Origin: Catonia carolina
Lineage: Eukaryota; Arthropoda; Insecta; Hemiptera; Achilidae
NCBI GenBank assembly: GCA_035578175.1
Contig: JAQMRL010000001.1
Location: forward strand, 374,299,220-374,363,219
Direction of reading: 5' to 3'
DNA: 64,000 nt
Shown: in pieces, positions 33,999 to 45,420 of the stretch
How positions within the stretch are numbered: the stretch's first letter is position 1
How the letters are laid out: every line of letters begins with the position of its first letter
Notes under the pieces: model-generated
The model's input: the letters and a program-made list of their open reading frames with translations, nothing else
Told to the model about the DNA's origin: nothing
Database searches by the model: none
Program-made: the position numbers and the translations under genes

Positions 33999-35407
33999 CA
34001 TTACCTTAGTTGAAAATTACAAATATTCGTGGAATCTAATATAGACAAAAATGAAGTCTAATTCAGAACAATACTTGATTACGGAAAATCAAAGCCAAAA
34101 GGATATCTTTCCATTATCACAAAGATTTTCATGATATTATGACGTCTAGCACATAGGTTTAAATTAGTTTTGTCCTTCATCTGTCTGGTTTTTTATAACA
34201 ATACAGTCCGTTTAATTACACTTGCCCACTTTTTCAGTGTTCGGATACAAGTAGTTTATTTGTCTTGTAGTAGTAGTTTCTTAGTAGTAGTTAGTAGTAG
34301 TTGTCTTGTCAAGTAGTTTATTTGTCATCGTTTCGTAAAATTCTTTAAAAATAGATGAACAACTTTTCTTCTTACAAACTTCTTTGTCATTCCTACAATT
34401 CCAAATCCAAATTTACACAACAGACGGCAAAATCTGTACTCTTGAGTTCTTGCACTTCATTGGTTGTGAAATCGTACAAGTAGTAAACGTACTTTGATCT
34501 TGGGCTGCGAGCAATGTTAACGTGTTTCCACTAATGCGGATACATTAAAAGCATATCCTAGTATTCTAGGTCGTCAAATATTCATAGCCGTTATCGACAG
34601 ATTTGTATTGCGTTTCAGGAACGTTAAGCGCCATTTCCATTATAGAGAAACAAAATAAAATAAATGCATTAGGAGCTGCGATTTTTTTGATTTTTTAAAC
34701 AAATGAGCAATTAGGGGTTTTTTAAGAATTAAATTTTTGTAAGTTTGATTAAACATTTTTGTTGGAGCGATTGATTTGATTTACAAGATAATACAGGAAC
34801 TAAATAACAAATAACTTTGCTAGTTGGATTCGAGTGCGTTTCAACTACCGTTGTTTGGATGATGAATGTTCTCCTTTAATTTGCTAATAATTTATTTAAA
34901 AGAAAATAAAGAAGTAGATAAGATAGATAAGAATAAAGGAAGTTTCCTGTAAACTTGATAATTCCCTGACCGCCTTAGCGCTACGTGAAATAATATTGGT
35001 GGCAGGATTGCTACTTTGCTGCCTCTAATCCTGCACTCGAAAACTTGAGAGAAAACTCAGGGTTATATCCCCAGGCACATCCTCTCTTCGTCACCGTTTA
35101 GAAGTACTTTCTCTTCAACCTTTGAAAACGCCAACTAGTATATGTTTATAGTTAAAGCTCTCAAACTCATCAGGACTCAGAAAACAGAATGGGTAAAATG
35201 ATCCGGGTAGGATATGACTCTCCTGGTAAGAGTGTGCGAAAAGTCAAGTGCTTACGTGGCAGTGTTGCCAGTTCCTTAAAAAATATTTTCCCTTTTGTTG
35301 AATAAGAGAGGTGTATCCGTATACTACACAAGTTTGCACAAATGCAAACCTATGAGTTCGTTTACAGGTTCCATAATCTAACAACATTTTCCGTTTTGTG
35401 GATAGAT
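33999..35407. other. Stretch without recognised features
   Basis: AT-rich, with a short TAGTAG-rich patch near 34262-34315. Confidence 0.4.
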
Positions 35408-35592
35408 TTTACAGATTTAGTTTATTTAAAGTTGCATCAACACTCTTGATCATTAGTGACTACTTTCGATTAAGGAACGGTGGGTTTGAAAGTGTAGTAA
35501 TTTTTCAGAATCTAACCGGTAATCGAATCCAGGATCCCGCTTTGCACACCAATCACGCGTAGCACACTAACCACTGGGCCATGGAGGAGGCC
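35408..35592 (-). mobile_element. SINE family D, copy 3
   Basis: The body is TTTAAAGTTGCATCAACACT. The minus-strand B box is kept in CCGGTAATCGAATCCAGGAT, and the head ends CCATGGAGGAGGCCG. Confidence 0.7.
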
Positions 35593-36562
35593 GAATTTAC
35601 TTTTATTAGGTATTGTAGCATAATATTTTAATAGCATTCATGGTAGTTGTATTACTACTAAAAGTTAATTACATAGTTTTAAACGTGTGATAGAATTAGT
35701 AAAGACATTTTTAAAAAAACACTGAACTGATCTACTCTTGAAAATCGGAAACCATAGTTGGGTAGATTAATTTCCACTCCACAATTGTAAGTAATTTCAG
35801 ATTTTACGATGTAAAATCTTTTTTCTTCAATGATTAATTTACAACTGTAAAAATGACACAAGTTAACTATGATGATTGTGTTGAAATGATATGAGAGGGG
35901 TATAGCCCCCATTGGTGCCTTCTACAAGAATTGTGATTAAAAAACTTCTAAATAATTTTTAATAAGTTTTATTTCGTAAATTTACAGGTGCATTTAATAT
36001 ATCAGTTCCAATAGTTTTGAAATACAACGATTTTTATAATCTAAGAGAGGATGTACTTCTTCAGTTATCTGAGGATATTTTCCAGTTACACGTGTTCGGA
36101 ATTTAACCCCTGAATTTTATTAAACAAACTTTCAGTTATTCTCTAATCTGTTATTCCAAGTACTTTAGTGCGACCTGCCCTTAACGTAGCGCAGCTATTG
36201 TACTTTTTATACATTATACTACACCTTGATTTTCTTTTAAGATAATTGTATCGGAAATTCCTAAAGTATAAAGTTAAGTTATAACTAAATCTGCAAAATC
36301 TATAAATAATTTTTAACTACCCAGAAGAAGTGTCTTACCATTTTATAGTCCTGTATTATTGTTTGAATTGATTAAACTTCTTCATAAATTATGCAAAACT
36401 AAAATTTATTGTAAAGCACTACATTTATTTTTGTTTTATTTAAGGTTCGGGCAACTTTTAAATCATTAACAGACATGTACATAAATATCAATAAAATTAC
36501 AAAGGATTAAAAAATTTGTTACATTACCTAAATTAAAATATATAAAATTAACAATGTGATTT
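35593..36562. other. Stretch without recognised features
   Basis: AT-rich. The minus ORF at 35679-35912 shows no motif. Confidence 0.4.
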
Positions 36563-36725
36563 TTTTCTTTATTGTACTATAAATCGTCTCAGCAGCTCGG
36601 TTATTACCGACTACTTTGGGTTGTGGGTATGAACACAATAATAATTTTCATAACCTAGCGTGGAAGTGAAACAGGAACTTTTCACTTTGTAGCCTAGCGC
36701 GTTGACCTCTTTGTTACGGAGGCGG
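36563..36725 (-). mobile_element. SINE family D, copy 4 (decayed)
   Basis: It holds AGCAGCTCGGTTATTACCGA and GTAGCCTAGCGCGTTGACCT, and ends ACGGAGGCGGTTAT. The B box is lost. Confidence 0.6.
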
Positions 36726-37142
36726 TTATTATGAAAATTATTAATGTTGTTGAATATTTAACAGTAGATTTTTATAAATTTGAAATATTATGAAAATTAA
36801 AAAACTGCATCATGTTTTCACTGCTTTGCCCTTAATTTTTCTCAAAATTCTTGGCAGTAGAGAATTGTGTTAGTCTATAAATGTATTTAATAAACATTTT
36901 ATAACGTTGTTTGTGTTGCAAAGCACAATGTGGTCCATTCTTTGTCATGATGTGATAGTGAAGAATGACCGATGTGTCGAACTTTTTGAAGCACAATGTG
37001 TGTTTGTGGGTTTTAAAATATGTTTTATTACACGTTACTCATAAATATAGTTTTAGCGAAGGATGAAATTTCAATTCTACAATAACATTCATAAAAATAA
37101 AATATTTTTTAGAGCGGTAATAAAATATCTACGTTACGTAAT
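36726..37142. other. Stretch without recognised features
   Basis: AT-rich. A short word (AAGCACAATGTG) occurs twice, near 36920 and 36990. Confidence 0.4.
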
Positions 37143-37460
37143 TTAATAAAACTGCTGGTGTAGTGATAAAGTCGTTGCTGTGAGTCACCTGTTTAACAGC
37201 TGATTTTTGGAGACGAGAGTTTCGTGGTTTAAATCCCAGTAAAGGTTAACTTCTGTACGGATTTGTGTATTTATAGTGGTTACCGGTGTAATTTGATGGT
37301 TAGGTTTAAATTAACCATACCCTCTCAGGAATGGTCGGCCTGAGTTTGTTCAATTATAAACCTCATATATATCTCATACTTATCACCTTTCCTCATTGGG
37401 TAACGGGATGCTTATTGTTCTAAATTGAACAGATTGTAACGTACACACATTAGGGATTAA
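37143..37460 (+). mobile_element. SINE family C, copy 4
   Basis: The head is decayed (GCTGGTGTAGTGATAAAGTC) and the B box is GGTTTAAATCC. The body has AGTGGTTACCGGTGTAATTT, CTCAGGAATGGTCGGCCTGA and a GAACAGATTGTAACGTACAC end followed by an A run. Confidence 0.8.
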
Positions 37461-37997
37461 AAAAAAATAGAATAAAAGTACAAAAAACTGCGCACGTACA
37501 AACCCTGAAAACGCCTACCTGCATCAGTTACTTATGTTACTATGTTGAAGGAATATTAATGAATATTAAATTTAGTAGAATACTAAAGTTTCTCTACAGC
37601 ACCAAAAACAGTAGAAGCTTCTTCATTACTTCTAAGAGTAGGTGGCATCATAATGTCGGTGCGTGTCAAATCTATTAATATTAATTAATTTTGTTAAAAT
37701 TATTGTTACAAATTAATATAAGTAATCCAATGACCAAACAACAATTGTATTTTAGCTCTTCACTTTTTTATCTCAGGTTTATTCTGTCCTCTGCCAACTC
37801 GTTCTAATAGTCTAACTAAATGTGTCGCGCCTCCCAACGGCATCTAATTGATTCTCATGCTTTCTTTAAAACATTCCGTTATATTATAATCCAGCTGTTA
37901 TGACATTTTACTAATTTTTGGTGATTTTATTCAGCATAGTGAATTAATATTGAATTGATAGTCATTCTCCATAAACAAAAAATCAAATCATTATTGT
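37461..37997. other. Stretch without recognised features
   Basis: No coding or repeat signal was identified. Confidence 0.4.
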
Positions 37998-38165
37998 GTC
38001 CGTCTAGAAGACTCAGTAGGAAGAGTGCTCGAATGAACAGCTAAAGGTCCTAGATTCGATTCAGGAGTCAGGAAAATTCGAACGCGGTCAAACCCACTGT
38101 TACTCTTCCATGAACCATTGTATTTTCTGACAATAAAGCATGATGCAACATTAAACTAATAAACG
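37998..38165 (+). mobile_element. tRNA-derived SINE, family F
   Basis: The head is GTCCGTCTAGAAGACTCAGT with a B box AGATTCGATTCAGG, then a short body that ends ATGATGCAACATTAAACTAA and a short A-rich tail. Only one copy was seen in the window. Confidence 0.55.
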
Positions 38166-38471
38166 AAATACTTTGAAAAGACTTGGAAGTACCCAAAATC
38201 GTTGTTTTCTTCGTTCGATTTTTTCGCAGTCAATTATAATAGCAGTATTTATGTCGCAAGTAGTAATCGTAGTAGTAAAAGTTACCTCTAATTATCTTCG
38301 TAGTCATTACTATTAAAACTCCCCATTAAAAATATAGATAAAAAGTTGAAAAAAACACTGTAAAAATATTAGAAGAGATTAATTTTATTTTATTAACCAC
38401 AGGACATGATCAACTTTTGCAATTCGTAATGAGCAAGCTCCGAAAATAATGTTGTTATACTGATGTATGTA

Positions 38472-39136
38472 CAGTTGAACTTCCATAACTCGAACGTCTT
38501 ATAATTCGAATTAAATTTGGTTTTCCTAGGATTTACTCGTTAATTTACGTTAAACTTAGCGTCCATAACTCGAATATTCGTAACTCGAACTTCTTTTTTA
38601 TATTTTTTTAAAATACTAATTCTTTTTTGTTTTTAACGCAAAAATGTGTATGAAAATGTTTTCGTAGCCTGGAATAGAAGAAGGTGTATTAAATTGGCTG
38701 CAAGAAGTACGCGGGAAAAGATTTACATATCGGATGTAACTCACCTAGAAAAATCAGATCAATTAGCGATGCAATATGGTCATACCAAATCTAAAGCCAG
38801 CAGTAGAAAATTTGAAAAAAGAATTAAAAATCCTCATGGAATCGTTCAAATGAATAATTGTGATGAAAATGCCTCAGTTTCTAACGAAGATTGCTAAAAA
38901 CACAAGCAATCAATATTACTTCCTCTAATCAAAAGTTACAGCGCAGAAGATTTGTTTAATGGCATTAAAACATAATTATTTTTCAAATGTTTAACATTAG
39001 GTATCTTTAAAAATTAAAATTCTATAGGAATTGCTAATAATTCAATAGTTTTATTGTTGTGTATTTCGAATTTTCTGTTGTGTAACTCGAATTAGTACCA
39101 TATTCCTACGTGGTTCGAGTTATGAAGATTCAACTG
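38472..39136 (+). mobile_element. Tigger/pogo-like element with transposase N-terminal remnant
   Basis: TA duplications (38470-38471, 39137-39138) flank CAGTTGAACTTCCATAACTC ends, the right end being the complement with small changes. Inside, 38640-38900 holds IEEGVLNWLQEVRGK and, in another frame, TKSKASSRKFEKRIKNPHGI. These correspond to the CENP-B-type HTH region of Tigger transposases. The DDE domain is deleted, so it is non-autonomous. Confidence 0.75.
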
Positions 39137-39164
39137 TATAATAAACATGCAATTGCGCCTGTGC

Positions 39165-39380
39165 TGTGCGAAGGGTTGATTGCGTTAGTCTCAGAAGGGT
39201 TCATTAAATTTAACTGGTGATTATTTATCCAGTTTGATTTCACAATTTAGTTTTTCTAGGTATACTTATAATGCGCTTACCGATCTTCAAACCCGTAATT
39301 CTTCGGGAAGGTATAGAGATAATAATATAGGCCATTGCTTTAGGGATTATAGATTACTATATAAAAACAAGGTACATATA
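39165..39380. repeat. Weak interspersed repeat related to 14885-15235
   Basis: It shares GGTTCATTAAAT and a CTTCGGGAAGGTATAGAGAT-like word with the earlier region. It is decayed and the class is unknown. Confidence 0.35.
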
Positions 39381-40205
39381 GGCCTACCTTTTCTGTTGTA
39401 CCGCGCATTAAAACGATAACAAGGATCGTTTCTTGTTTATTTACATAATTATTCCTTTAAAATTAACTGATATGATTCGATTTATTATCAACATTTACAA
39501 GAGAGGTAGTCGAAATTTACTGACGTCATTATTTAATAATGTGATAACAGGAACGATGAAGTGATGTCACTTTACATGTTCACTCCGGTAAGGTAACACG
39601 GTAACCAACGCCTTTCCCTATCACCTCCTCTTCCCATAACCATTCTTCTACTCTACCCATCTTTCCTGAAAAGTATCAGTTTTCATTAGAAGAGCTCGTA
39701 GAAGACATATGGTCATTAATAATAAAAAATACTTGTTATTATATATTAATAAAATTAAAGTAACCAACAACGTGGTAGATTCATTTGCTTATCCAACATA
39801 TTATGTATTTCTAGGACATGTCAATTTAGTTAAAAATAAATCATAACTTTGTATAAATATATAACCAAAATAAGTTATTTATAAACACTATTTAAGTAGG
39901 CTATTTATCATAAGATACAACGTGTTTTACCTTTAATAGATTTACACCCACACTTTATTACCTAAATACGACAGACTTGCTTTTTGGAACGAGTAAGGCG
40001 TTCTATCCTAATTATTTACAGCACAAGTTAGTTAAAACTGTGTTAGTTAATTATAAAATTAAAACTTAGCAACTTCAATATTTTATATTACTACATAGTT
40101 AGTGAAAAATTATTATTATTATATTCGTAGGCCTATATCCCAAAAATTTTGCAAATGCATAGCCTAGGTATCTATTTTTATTTTATGGGTAATTATATAA
40201 GCCTT
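39381..40205. other. Stretch without recognised features
   Basis: AT-rich. Nothing found. Confidence 0.4.
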
Positions 40206-40312
40206 GGCAATTATACGAGGTCATATAAATTTGAAAAATGTCAGACCTGAACCCGTGGTTCCTGACATAGAAGCTAATTGTGCTTACTACCACACCAACA
40301 AGCCGGAAAAAT
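40206..40312 (-). repeat. SINE family E remnant
   Basis: Holds GAGGTCATATAAATTTGAAA, then CAGACCTGAACCCGTGG, and ends ACCAACAAGCCGG. The minus-strand tRNA-like head is decayed. Confidence 0.5.
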
Positions 40313-40379
40313 AATATGTATTAACACCTTACACTACATTAAATCTACGAACCACGAAGTTGGCGGACTACTGTTATCA

Positions 40380-40823
40380 ATGATTACTTTGTCAGAAGAG
40401 TGGATGAAAAAATGTACGAAAAAGATGATACATATTGACGAAAATGCTTTTAGATGTAGTTCCACAAATTTCGAAAACTGTTTTGCATGATATTGTAGCC
40501 GACCGCTTGAGTTATCACAAGCTGTGTTTTCACTGGGTTCCAAAAATGCTCACAGATGTGCACAAAACAAAGGGACTTGACAGTGGTCTGATGTTTTTCT
40601 TACCCGGTGTACTTGACTACCACGGTCTTTGACTCCGTACGGTCTGATTACTACTTGTTCCTACACGAGCTTGGTGGTAAGCACTTTGAATGTGATGACG
40701 CAGAAAACGCTGTAAGTTATGGCTGTCTTCACTGCCGGGATGTTTCTTTGAGGAAGATTTAGAAACCTGGTCACCCGCTACGACGAGTGCCTAAAAAACG
40801 ATGGAAACTATGTAAAAAAGTAG
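40380..40823 (+). pseudogene. Mariner transposase, internally deleted remnant
   Basis: The first part (40435-40590) reads DVVPQISKTVLHDIVADRLS, then YHKLCFHWVPKMLTDVHKTK, the linker between the HTH and the catalytic domain of mariner transposases. The catalytic domain is missing. The reading resumes with DYYLFLHELGGKHFE (catalytic-end motif) and finishes LVTRYDECLKNDGNYVKK before a TAG at 40821-40823. Frameshifts separate the pieces, so this is a dead, deleted copy. Confidence 0.8.
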
Positions 40824-40925
40824 TTTAAGGTGTGATCTTTCATGTAAAAATAAAATTGTCTTGCTTCAATTTAGTGTAGTGTTCAAAAATATTCGTTATG
40901 TTTTTTTGAGATAGAGCTCTTCAAA

Positions 40926-41150
40926 CGAGTGCGGACAGGTGAAATGGCATGCCTCTAAGCGCATGCAATGAGGCATGCGTTGTCGCTTGCGTTGAAAGCG
41001 CACGAGTGTGGACATAGCCATTGAACTTAACGCATTCTGTGTGACATGTAAGATCGCACTTGAGATCGGAGTGCGGTCTTTGCCCGGAACGGAGGACGCA
41101 GATCACATTCTGTGTGAAGCACCCTTCATTCATCTCACGGAAGTTTTAGT
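40926..41150. repeat. GC-richer stretch with stem-loop and repeated ACGAGTGYGGACA
   Basis: GCATGCCTC (40947-40955) pairs exactly with GAGGCATGC (40970-40978). ACGAGTGCGGACA near 40925 and ACGAGTGTGGACA near 41003 are repeats. It may be the end of a small DNA element. No full TIR pair was found. Confidence 0.45.
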
Positions 41151-41299
41151 GATAGGGCTATTTGTAATACATTCATTCCAAATTTTTGAGATAAAAACCT
41201 ATATCTGTATGTAATAGTCTTCGAACTGTGTTCATAAACATAACTTACATTGTTTAGTATAAACACATGAAGTATGACGTAAGGAATTTTCTAACACAT

Positions 41300-44200
41300 T
41301 TCTTCTTCTTTAAGTACCATGCCCGACTATCGGACGTTGGCAATCATATTGGCTACCATCACTTTATTCACTGCAACTCGGAATAGCTCAGTGGATGTTT
41401 TGTGGTACCACTCACGGAGGTTTCGTAGCCAAGACGTCCTTCTTCGTCCCGGTCCTCTCCCTCAGGCAATTTTACCCTGTATCACTAGATGCAGAAGGTT
41501 ATATTTTCCTGGGTGTCTCATCACGTGGCCAAAATATTCGAGCTTACGTGTTTTTATTGTTCTGATTATTTCTGTGCTCTTTTTCATTCTCTGTAGGACC
41601 TCTTCATTCCTTACTCGGTCCACCCAACTTATTCGGAGAATTCTTCTGTAGACCCACATTTCAAAAGCCTCCAGCCTCCTCATTAAAGTAGTCGTCAGCG
41701 TCCAGCTCTCCGCACCATATAACAAAGCGGAGAATATGGAACAGCGTGTTAATCTGATTTTTAGTTTTAAGGTGATTCCTCTGTCACATAGAATTCTCTT
41801 CAATTTAAAGAAGGCGGTCCTGGCTTTTTCAATACGGATCTTTATTTCCTTACTCATGTCCCACTTGTCGTTGACACTGGCGCCCAGATAAGTGATGTTT
41901 TCAACTCTTTTTAGCCTTATATCGTATGCGTTGATTTGTACAGGTTGTATTGTTGCCTTGCTAACTACCATAAGTTTGGTTTTTGAAGCGTTGAGCTTTA
42001 GACCATATTTGTCACAAGCTGAGGTTACCCTGTTTACGAGTGTTTGTAATTCCTCTTGGCTTGCCGCAATTAAGACCGTGTCATCCGCGTATCTTAAATT
42101 ATTGATGTATCTTCCATTTACTCGAATGCCGCAGTCCACTTCATCCAAGGCCTCCTTGAATATGTATTCGGAGTAGATATTAAAAATTAAAGGAGACAGG
42201 ATGCATCCTTGTCGCACTCCCCGTTGTATCTCCACTTCGTCTGATATATTCTGGCCAACTCTGATGTTCGCGCGCTGGTGCCAGTAAAGATTCGCGATAA
42301 TTCTCAGGTCCTTGTCGTCAATTCCCACCTGCTGTAGTATTTTGATCATTTCTTCGTGTCTTACCCTATCGAAGGCCTTCTCGAAATCTATAAAAAACAA
42401 AAAGACTGGCTGTTGCACATCTCTGCATCTCTGTACCAAGACCTGAAGACTAAATAATGCTTCTCTGGTTCCGAGGCTGTTGCGAAATCCAAATTGTGTT
42501 TCACTTAGCTGATCTTCTATTTTGTTATACATTCTACTATGTAATATTCGCAGGAAAAGTTTCAACACGTGGCTCATCAGGCTGATAGTGCGGTGATCGC
42601 TACACTGTTTTGCACTCGTCCCTTTCGGTATCATCACAAATGTTGATAACAGCCAATCTGTGGGTATGTTTCCTGAGTCGTATATTTTGTTAAAGAGGTT
42701 CAGAAGATGATGCTTGCCATTGTTTTCCAACATTTTGATTATTTCATTAGGTATACCGTCTGGTCCCATTGCCTTCCTGTTTTTCGATAGCTTTATAGCT
42801 AGTTCAAGTTCCTCTAATGTTATTTTTGGTCCAGACGTCGTATTTTCTAATAATATTTCTGTCCTTTCATCACCAAACAACTCGCTAATATATTCTTTCC
42901 ATCTTTCCAGTTTATCGCCTTCATTGATGATGATGTTGCCCTCTTTATCCACTAAGTTATTTGCCGACGATCTGTATGTTCCGATTATTTCTTTGACCTT
43001 TTTGAACATGTTGAACGTATCGTTCTTTTTCTGTAATTCCTCCACTTCTGAGCATTTGTTACTATACCATGATTCTTTTGCCACCCGTATTTTCCTCCTA
43101 AATTCCGTGTTGATTCTTTTATAACTCTCGGCATCACTGTTTTTGTATTTTCTTCTATCGTCCATTAACCCTAAAATTTCTTCTGTCATCCATTGTTGTC
43201 TCGTTTTTTTGACCATTTTGATACTTTTTGTAGCCTCCTGTATTATATCTTTGATCTGTTTCCAATGTTCTTCATGGTTCTGTATATTTGGATCTATGGC
43301 TTGAAATCTGTTTTCTAGGTCTTTTGTAATTGTTTGTCGGCTGTCTCGGATCAGGTCGGTAGCCAATTTGTAAGTCTGTTGCTGTCTTATGGTTTTCTTA
43401 AGTCTGAGTTTCACCTCGCTTATCAACAGGGTGTGGTCTGAGGGAACATCCGCTCCAGGTAACGTTTTCGTTGACTTAACGGCGTTTCGACATCGTTGCT
43501 TTATAATTACGAAGTCAATTTGGTTTCTTACAATGTTCCTTTGAGTGTCTGCAGGTGCTTTCCAGGTATACAGTCTCCTCGGTGGCAGCTTAAAGAAGGT
43601 GTTTGTTACGCACAAATTATTCTCCTTACAGAATTCTATCAAGCGATGCCCTCGCTCGTTACGTTGGCCGAGGCCAAAGTCTCCAACGATGTTGTCTTCT
43701 CTTCATTTGCCCACTTTGGCATTGAAATCCCCCATTATCATAGTGATATCTTTATTTTTCATTCGATCTATTACACTCTTGATGTCAGCATAAAATTTTT
43801 CTAACTCCTCCTCGTCGCTGTCCGCTGTTGGAGCATAAACCTGTATGAGGTTGATATTTACTGGTTTCGCATTTAATTGCATCGCAATTACTCTATCGGA
43901 TATGTGACACACCGATTTGACACATCCACTTAACTCTTTGCGGATGATAAATCCTACCCCATTTCGGTGGAAGGTGCCATCTTCTCCTGAGTAGTACACC
44001 TCGTGATTGTCTATACTGCACCTGCCGGACCCCGACCATCGCATCTCGCTGATGCCCAAAATTGCTATATTTAACCTTTTCATCTCTCTTATCACATTGT
44101 GTGTTTTCCCAGGTTCATATAGGCTCCGTACATTCCATGTACCCATTCTAAATCCCATTTTCGCATTCATTTCTTTTTTCGTGTCACAGGGGTTTCGCTC

Positions 44201-44830
44201 GATAACGACCTGGGAGGCCCTGTTTAGTCGCCCTCCCCTGCCGGATCTTGGTATCCGAGTTCCATGATCAGTAATCCTTTTCCCATCATATGTCAATGCC
44301 ATTATGATTTCACTAGGGATATCCTTGCGAATCTTTAATATGGTAGTCATCCCGTGGCTTTCCATATCCATATGCCGTTGGTTACTTATTGTAACTCCTC
44401 CGCCTTTAGGGTCGATTTTTTCAGCCCTAGGACAATAGGGTGCCCTTGCCCTTTTCAACTCTTCCACCCGTAGCTGTTGGTCGAAAAGGGGTATTACTTA
44501 TACCGGTAAGCGTTCGGTGACTTTATACTAACCCTAAAATCTGGGCTGCCACTTCCGCCATTCAAGCCGTTTCTGGAGACACTCTCCTTCGCCATGTCTG
44601 CCGTTGTGGTCTTCACCCGTATCCCTGGGCAGGGGTCCGTGTTATACCCCACAGAACTGGGTCCCTACCTGAACTTGGCCACCTATTCACTCCGGCCTAC
44701 TTGAGTGAGAGGTGCCCACCCCCGCGACTTGGACGCGCCAGGTAAGAATTCCTCATGTGGGTATCAGAGAAGGGAGCTCTGATTCCCCATGAGGCGGGTT
44801 AATGAGCATGTTTGGTCCATGCCCAAAGGC
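41300..44830 (-). mobile_element. Full-length RTE-like LINE retrotransposon
   Basis: The element is bounded by the 11-bp target duplication TTCTAACACAT (41289-41299 and 44831-44841), giving 3531 bp. It has a 5'UTR of about 360 bp, one long ORF (44467 to 41327) with endonuclease and reverse transcriptase, a very short 3'UTR and an AAGAAGAAG tail. There is no separate ORF1. Length, one-ORF layout and short tail fit the RTE group. It lies antisense in intron 2 of the host gene, 32 bp from exon 3. Confidence 0.92.
41327..44467 (-). pseudogene. RTE-like endonuclease/reverse transcriptase, two in-frame TGA codons
   Basis: A single frame of 1047 codons is interrupted by TGA at 43703-43705 and at 41462-41464; no frameshift was found. 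The endonuclease part shows GTWNVRSL, ISEMRWSG, VYAPTADSDEEE, MGDFNAKVG and, after the first TGA, SDHTLLI. The RT part shows FFIDFEKAFDRV (motif A), GVRQGCILSPLIFNIYSEYI (motif B) and RYADDTVLIA (catalytic YADD). The C-terminus has RRLEAFEMWVYRRILRISW, LEYFGHVMR and, after the second TGA, GRGPGRRRTSWLRNLREW. The first in-frame ATG is near 44371. It encodes target-primed reverse transcription machinery, inactive as read unless the stops are bypassed. Confidence 0.9.
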
Positions 44831-44873
44831 TTCTAACACATACATTACTATAATAAATAAAATTTTGTTACAG
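44831..44873 (+). promoter_or_regulatory. Branch-point region and acceptor of exon 3
   Basis: CTAAC (44833-44837) lies 36 bases before the TTTTGTTACAG acceptor, the usual branch-point spacing and consensus. It is inside the LINE target duplication, so a second copy lies at 41291-41295, over 3.5 kb upstream. Confidence 0.5.
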
Positions 44874-45049
44874 AGAGAGAACGTAAATATCGGCCGTCAG
44901 CAACAGCAGCCTATCTTCATGCGTTGAGAACCCATCACCCATCGTATAAAATACGTAACTTTGTTGAATCGTCAGAACCAGTTTCATACCGAGGAACAAA
45001 CCGATACGATCCTTCTCTTATGTGGACTGGACTTGGCCGTAAACGTTAA
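44874..45049 (+). CDS. Unidentified gene, terminal exon
   Basis: The acceptor is AATTTTGTTACAG/AG. Two bases complete a Glu, then 57 codons follow: RERKYRPSATAAYLHALRTH, HPSYKIRNFVESSEPVSYRG, TNRYDPSLMWTGLGRKR and stop TAA 45047-45049. It is basic and aromatic, with a dense conserved-looking C-terminus unlike the flanking repeats. The terminal GRKR resembles a neuropeptide amidation/cleavage site, but the protein shows no signal peptide, so I do not propose that. No homologous family is recognised. Confidence 0.7.
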
Positions 45050-45420
45050 TTTATTTTTCAGTTTATCTGAAAGAAACTTTTGATTTTCTATATTAATCAT
45101 CTTTTTTAAATAATTCTGTTTCTACGTAACAATAGATATTGTTTTTTCATTTAATTGAAAACGAATTTGTTTGTAAAAACGATGCAGAACTCATATTTTG
45201 TAAGGCAGTATTTTTATTAATTACTTTCAGTATTTCTCTGCATGGAATTATATACAGTGTTTGAGGTTATAGTTAATTTATTGGTTGGAGACTGTCAAAA
45301 TATTAGTGTATTTGAAATTCATTATGAAATTATTTTGTAATTTTGCTAAGTTTATCTTTATGTACCGCTTAAGGGTATGTACTGCCATTGGCAATAAAAA
45401 TAATTAGTGAAATAAGAACA
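45050..45420 (+). other. Probable 3'UTR of the three-exon gene
   Basis: Non-repetitive AT-rich sequence after the stop, with AATAAA at 45393-45398 as a candidate poly(A) signal. Confidence 0.5.

Larger units (their letters stand above)
6274..45049 (+). other. Span of a three-exon protein-coding gene
   Basis: Exons 6274-6399, 17578-17805 and 44874-45049 join with GT-AG introns of 11.2 kb and 27.1 kb. Both junctions are phase 1: one base (G) is left and the next exon gives the other two, making Glu each time. This agreement, plus absence of stops across all three, is the main support. The 171-residue product (from ATG 6288) is hydrophilic with no visible signal peptide or membrane segment. Both introns are packed with transposons. 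An AATAAA at 45393-45398 is a candidate poly(A) signal. Confidence 0.65.

Noticed and set aside
34262..34315. TAGTAG-rich patch as a CRISPR-like or satellite array
   Set aside because: Too short and irregular; there is no spacer-repeat structure anywhere in the window.
41892..43124. Plus-strand ORFs of 94-136 codons opposite the LINE
   Set aside because: They are antisense shadows of the reverse transcriptase frame.
44874..45049. Neuropeptide precursor (GRKR at the C-terminus)
   Set aside because: No signal peptide or further dibasic-bounded repeats are visible, and the motif lies at the very end of the protein.
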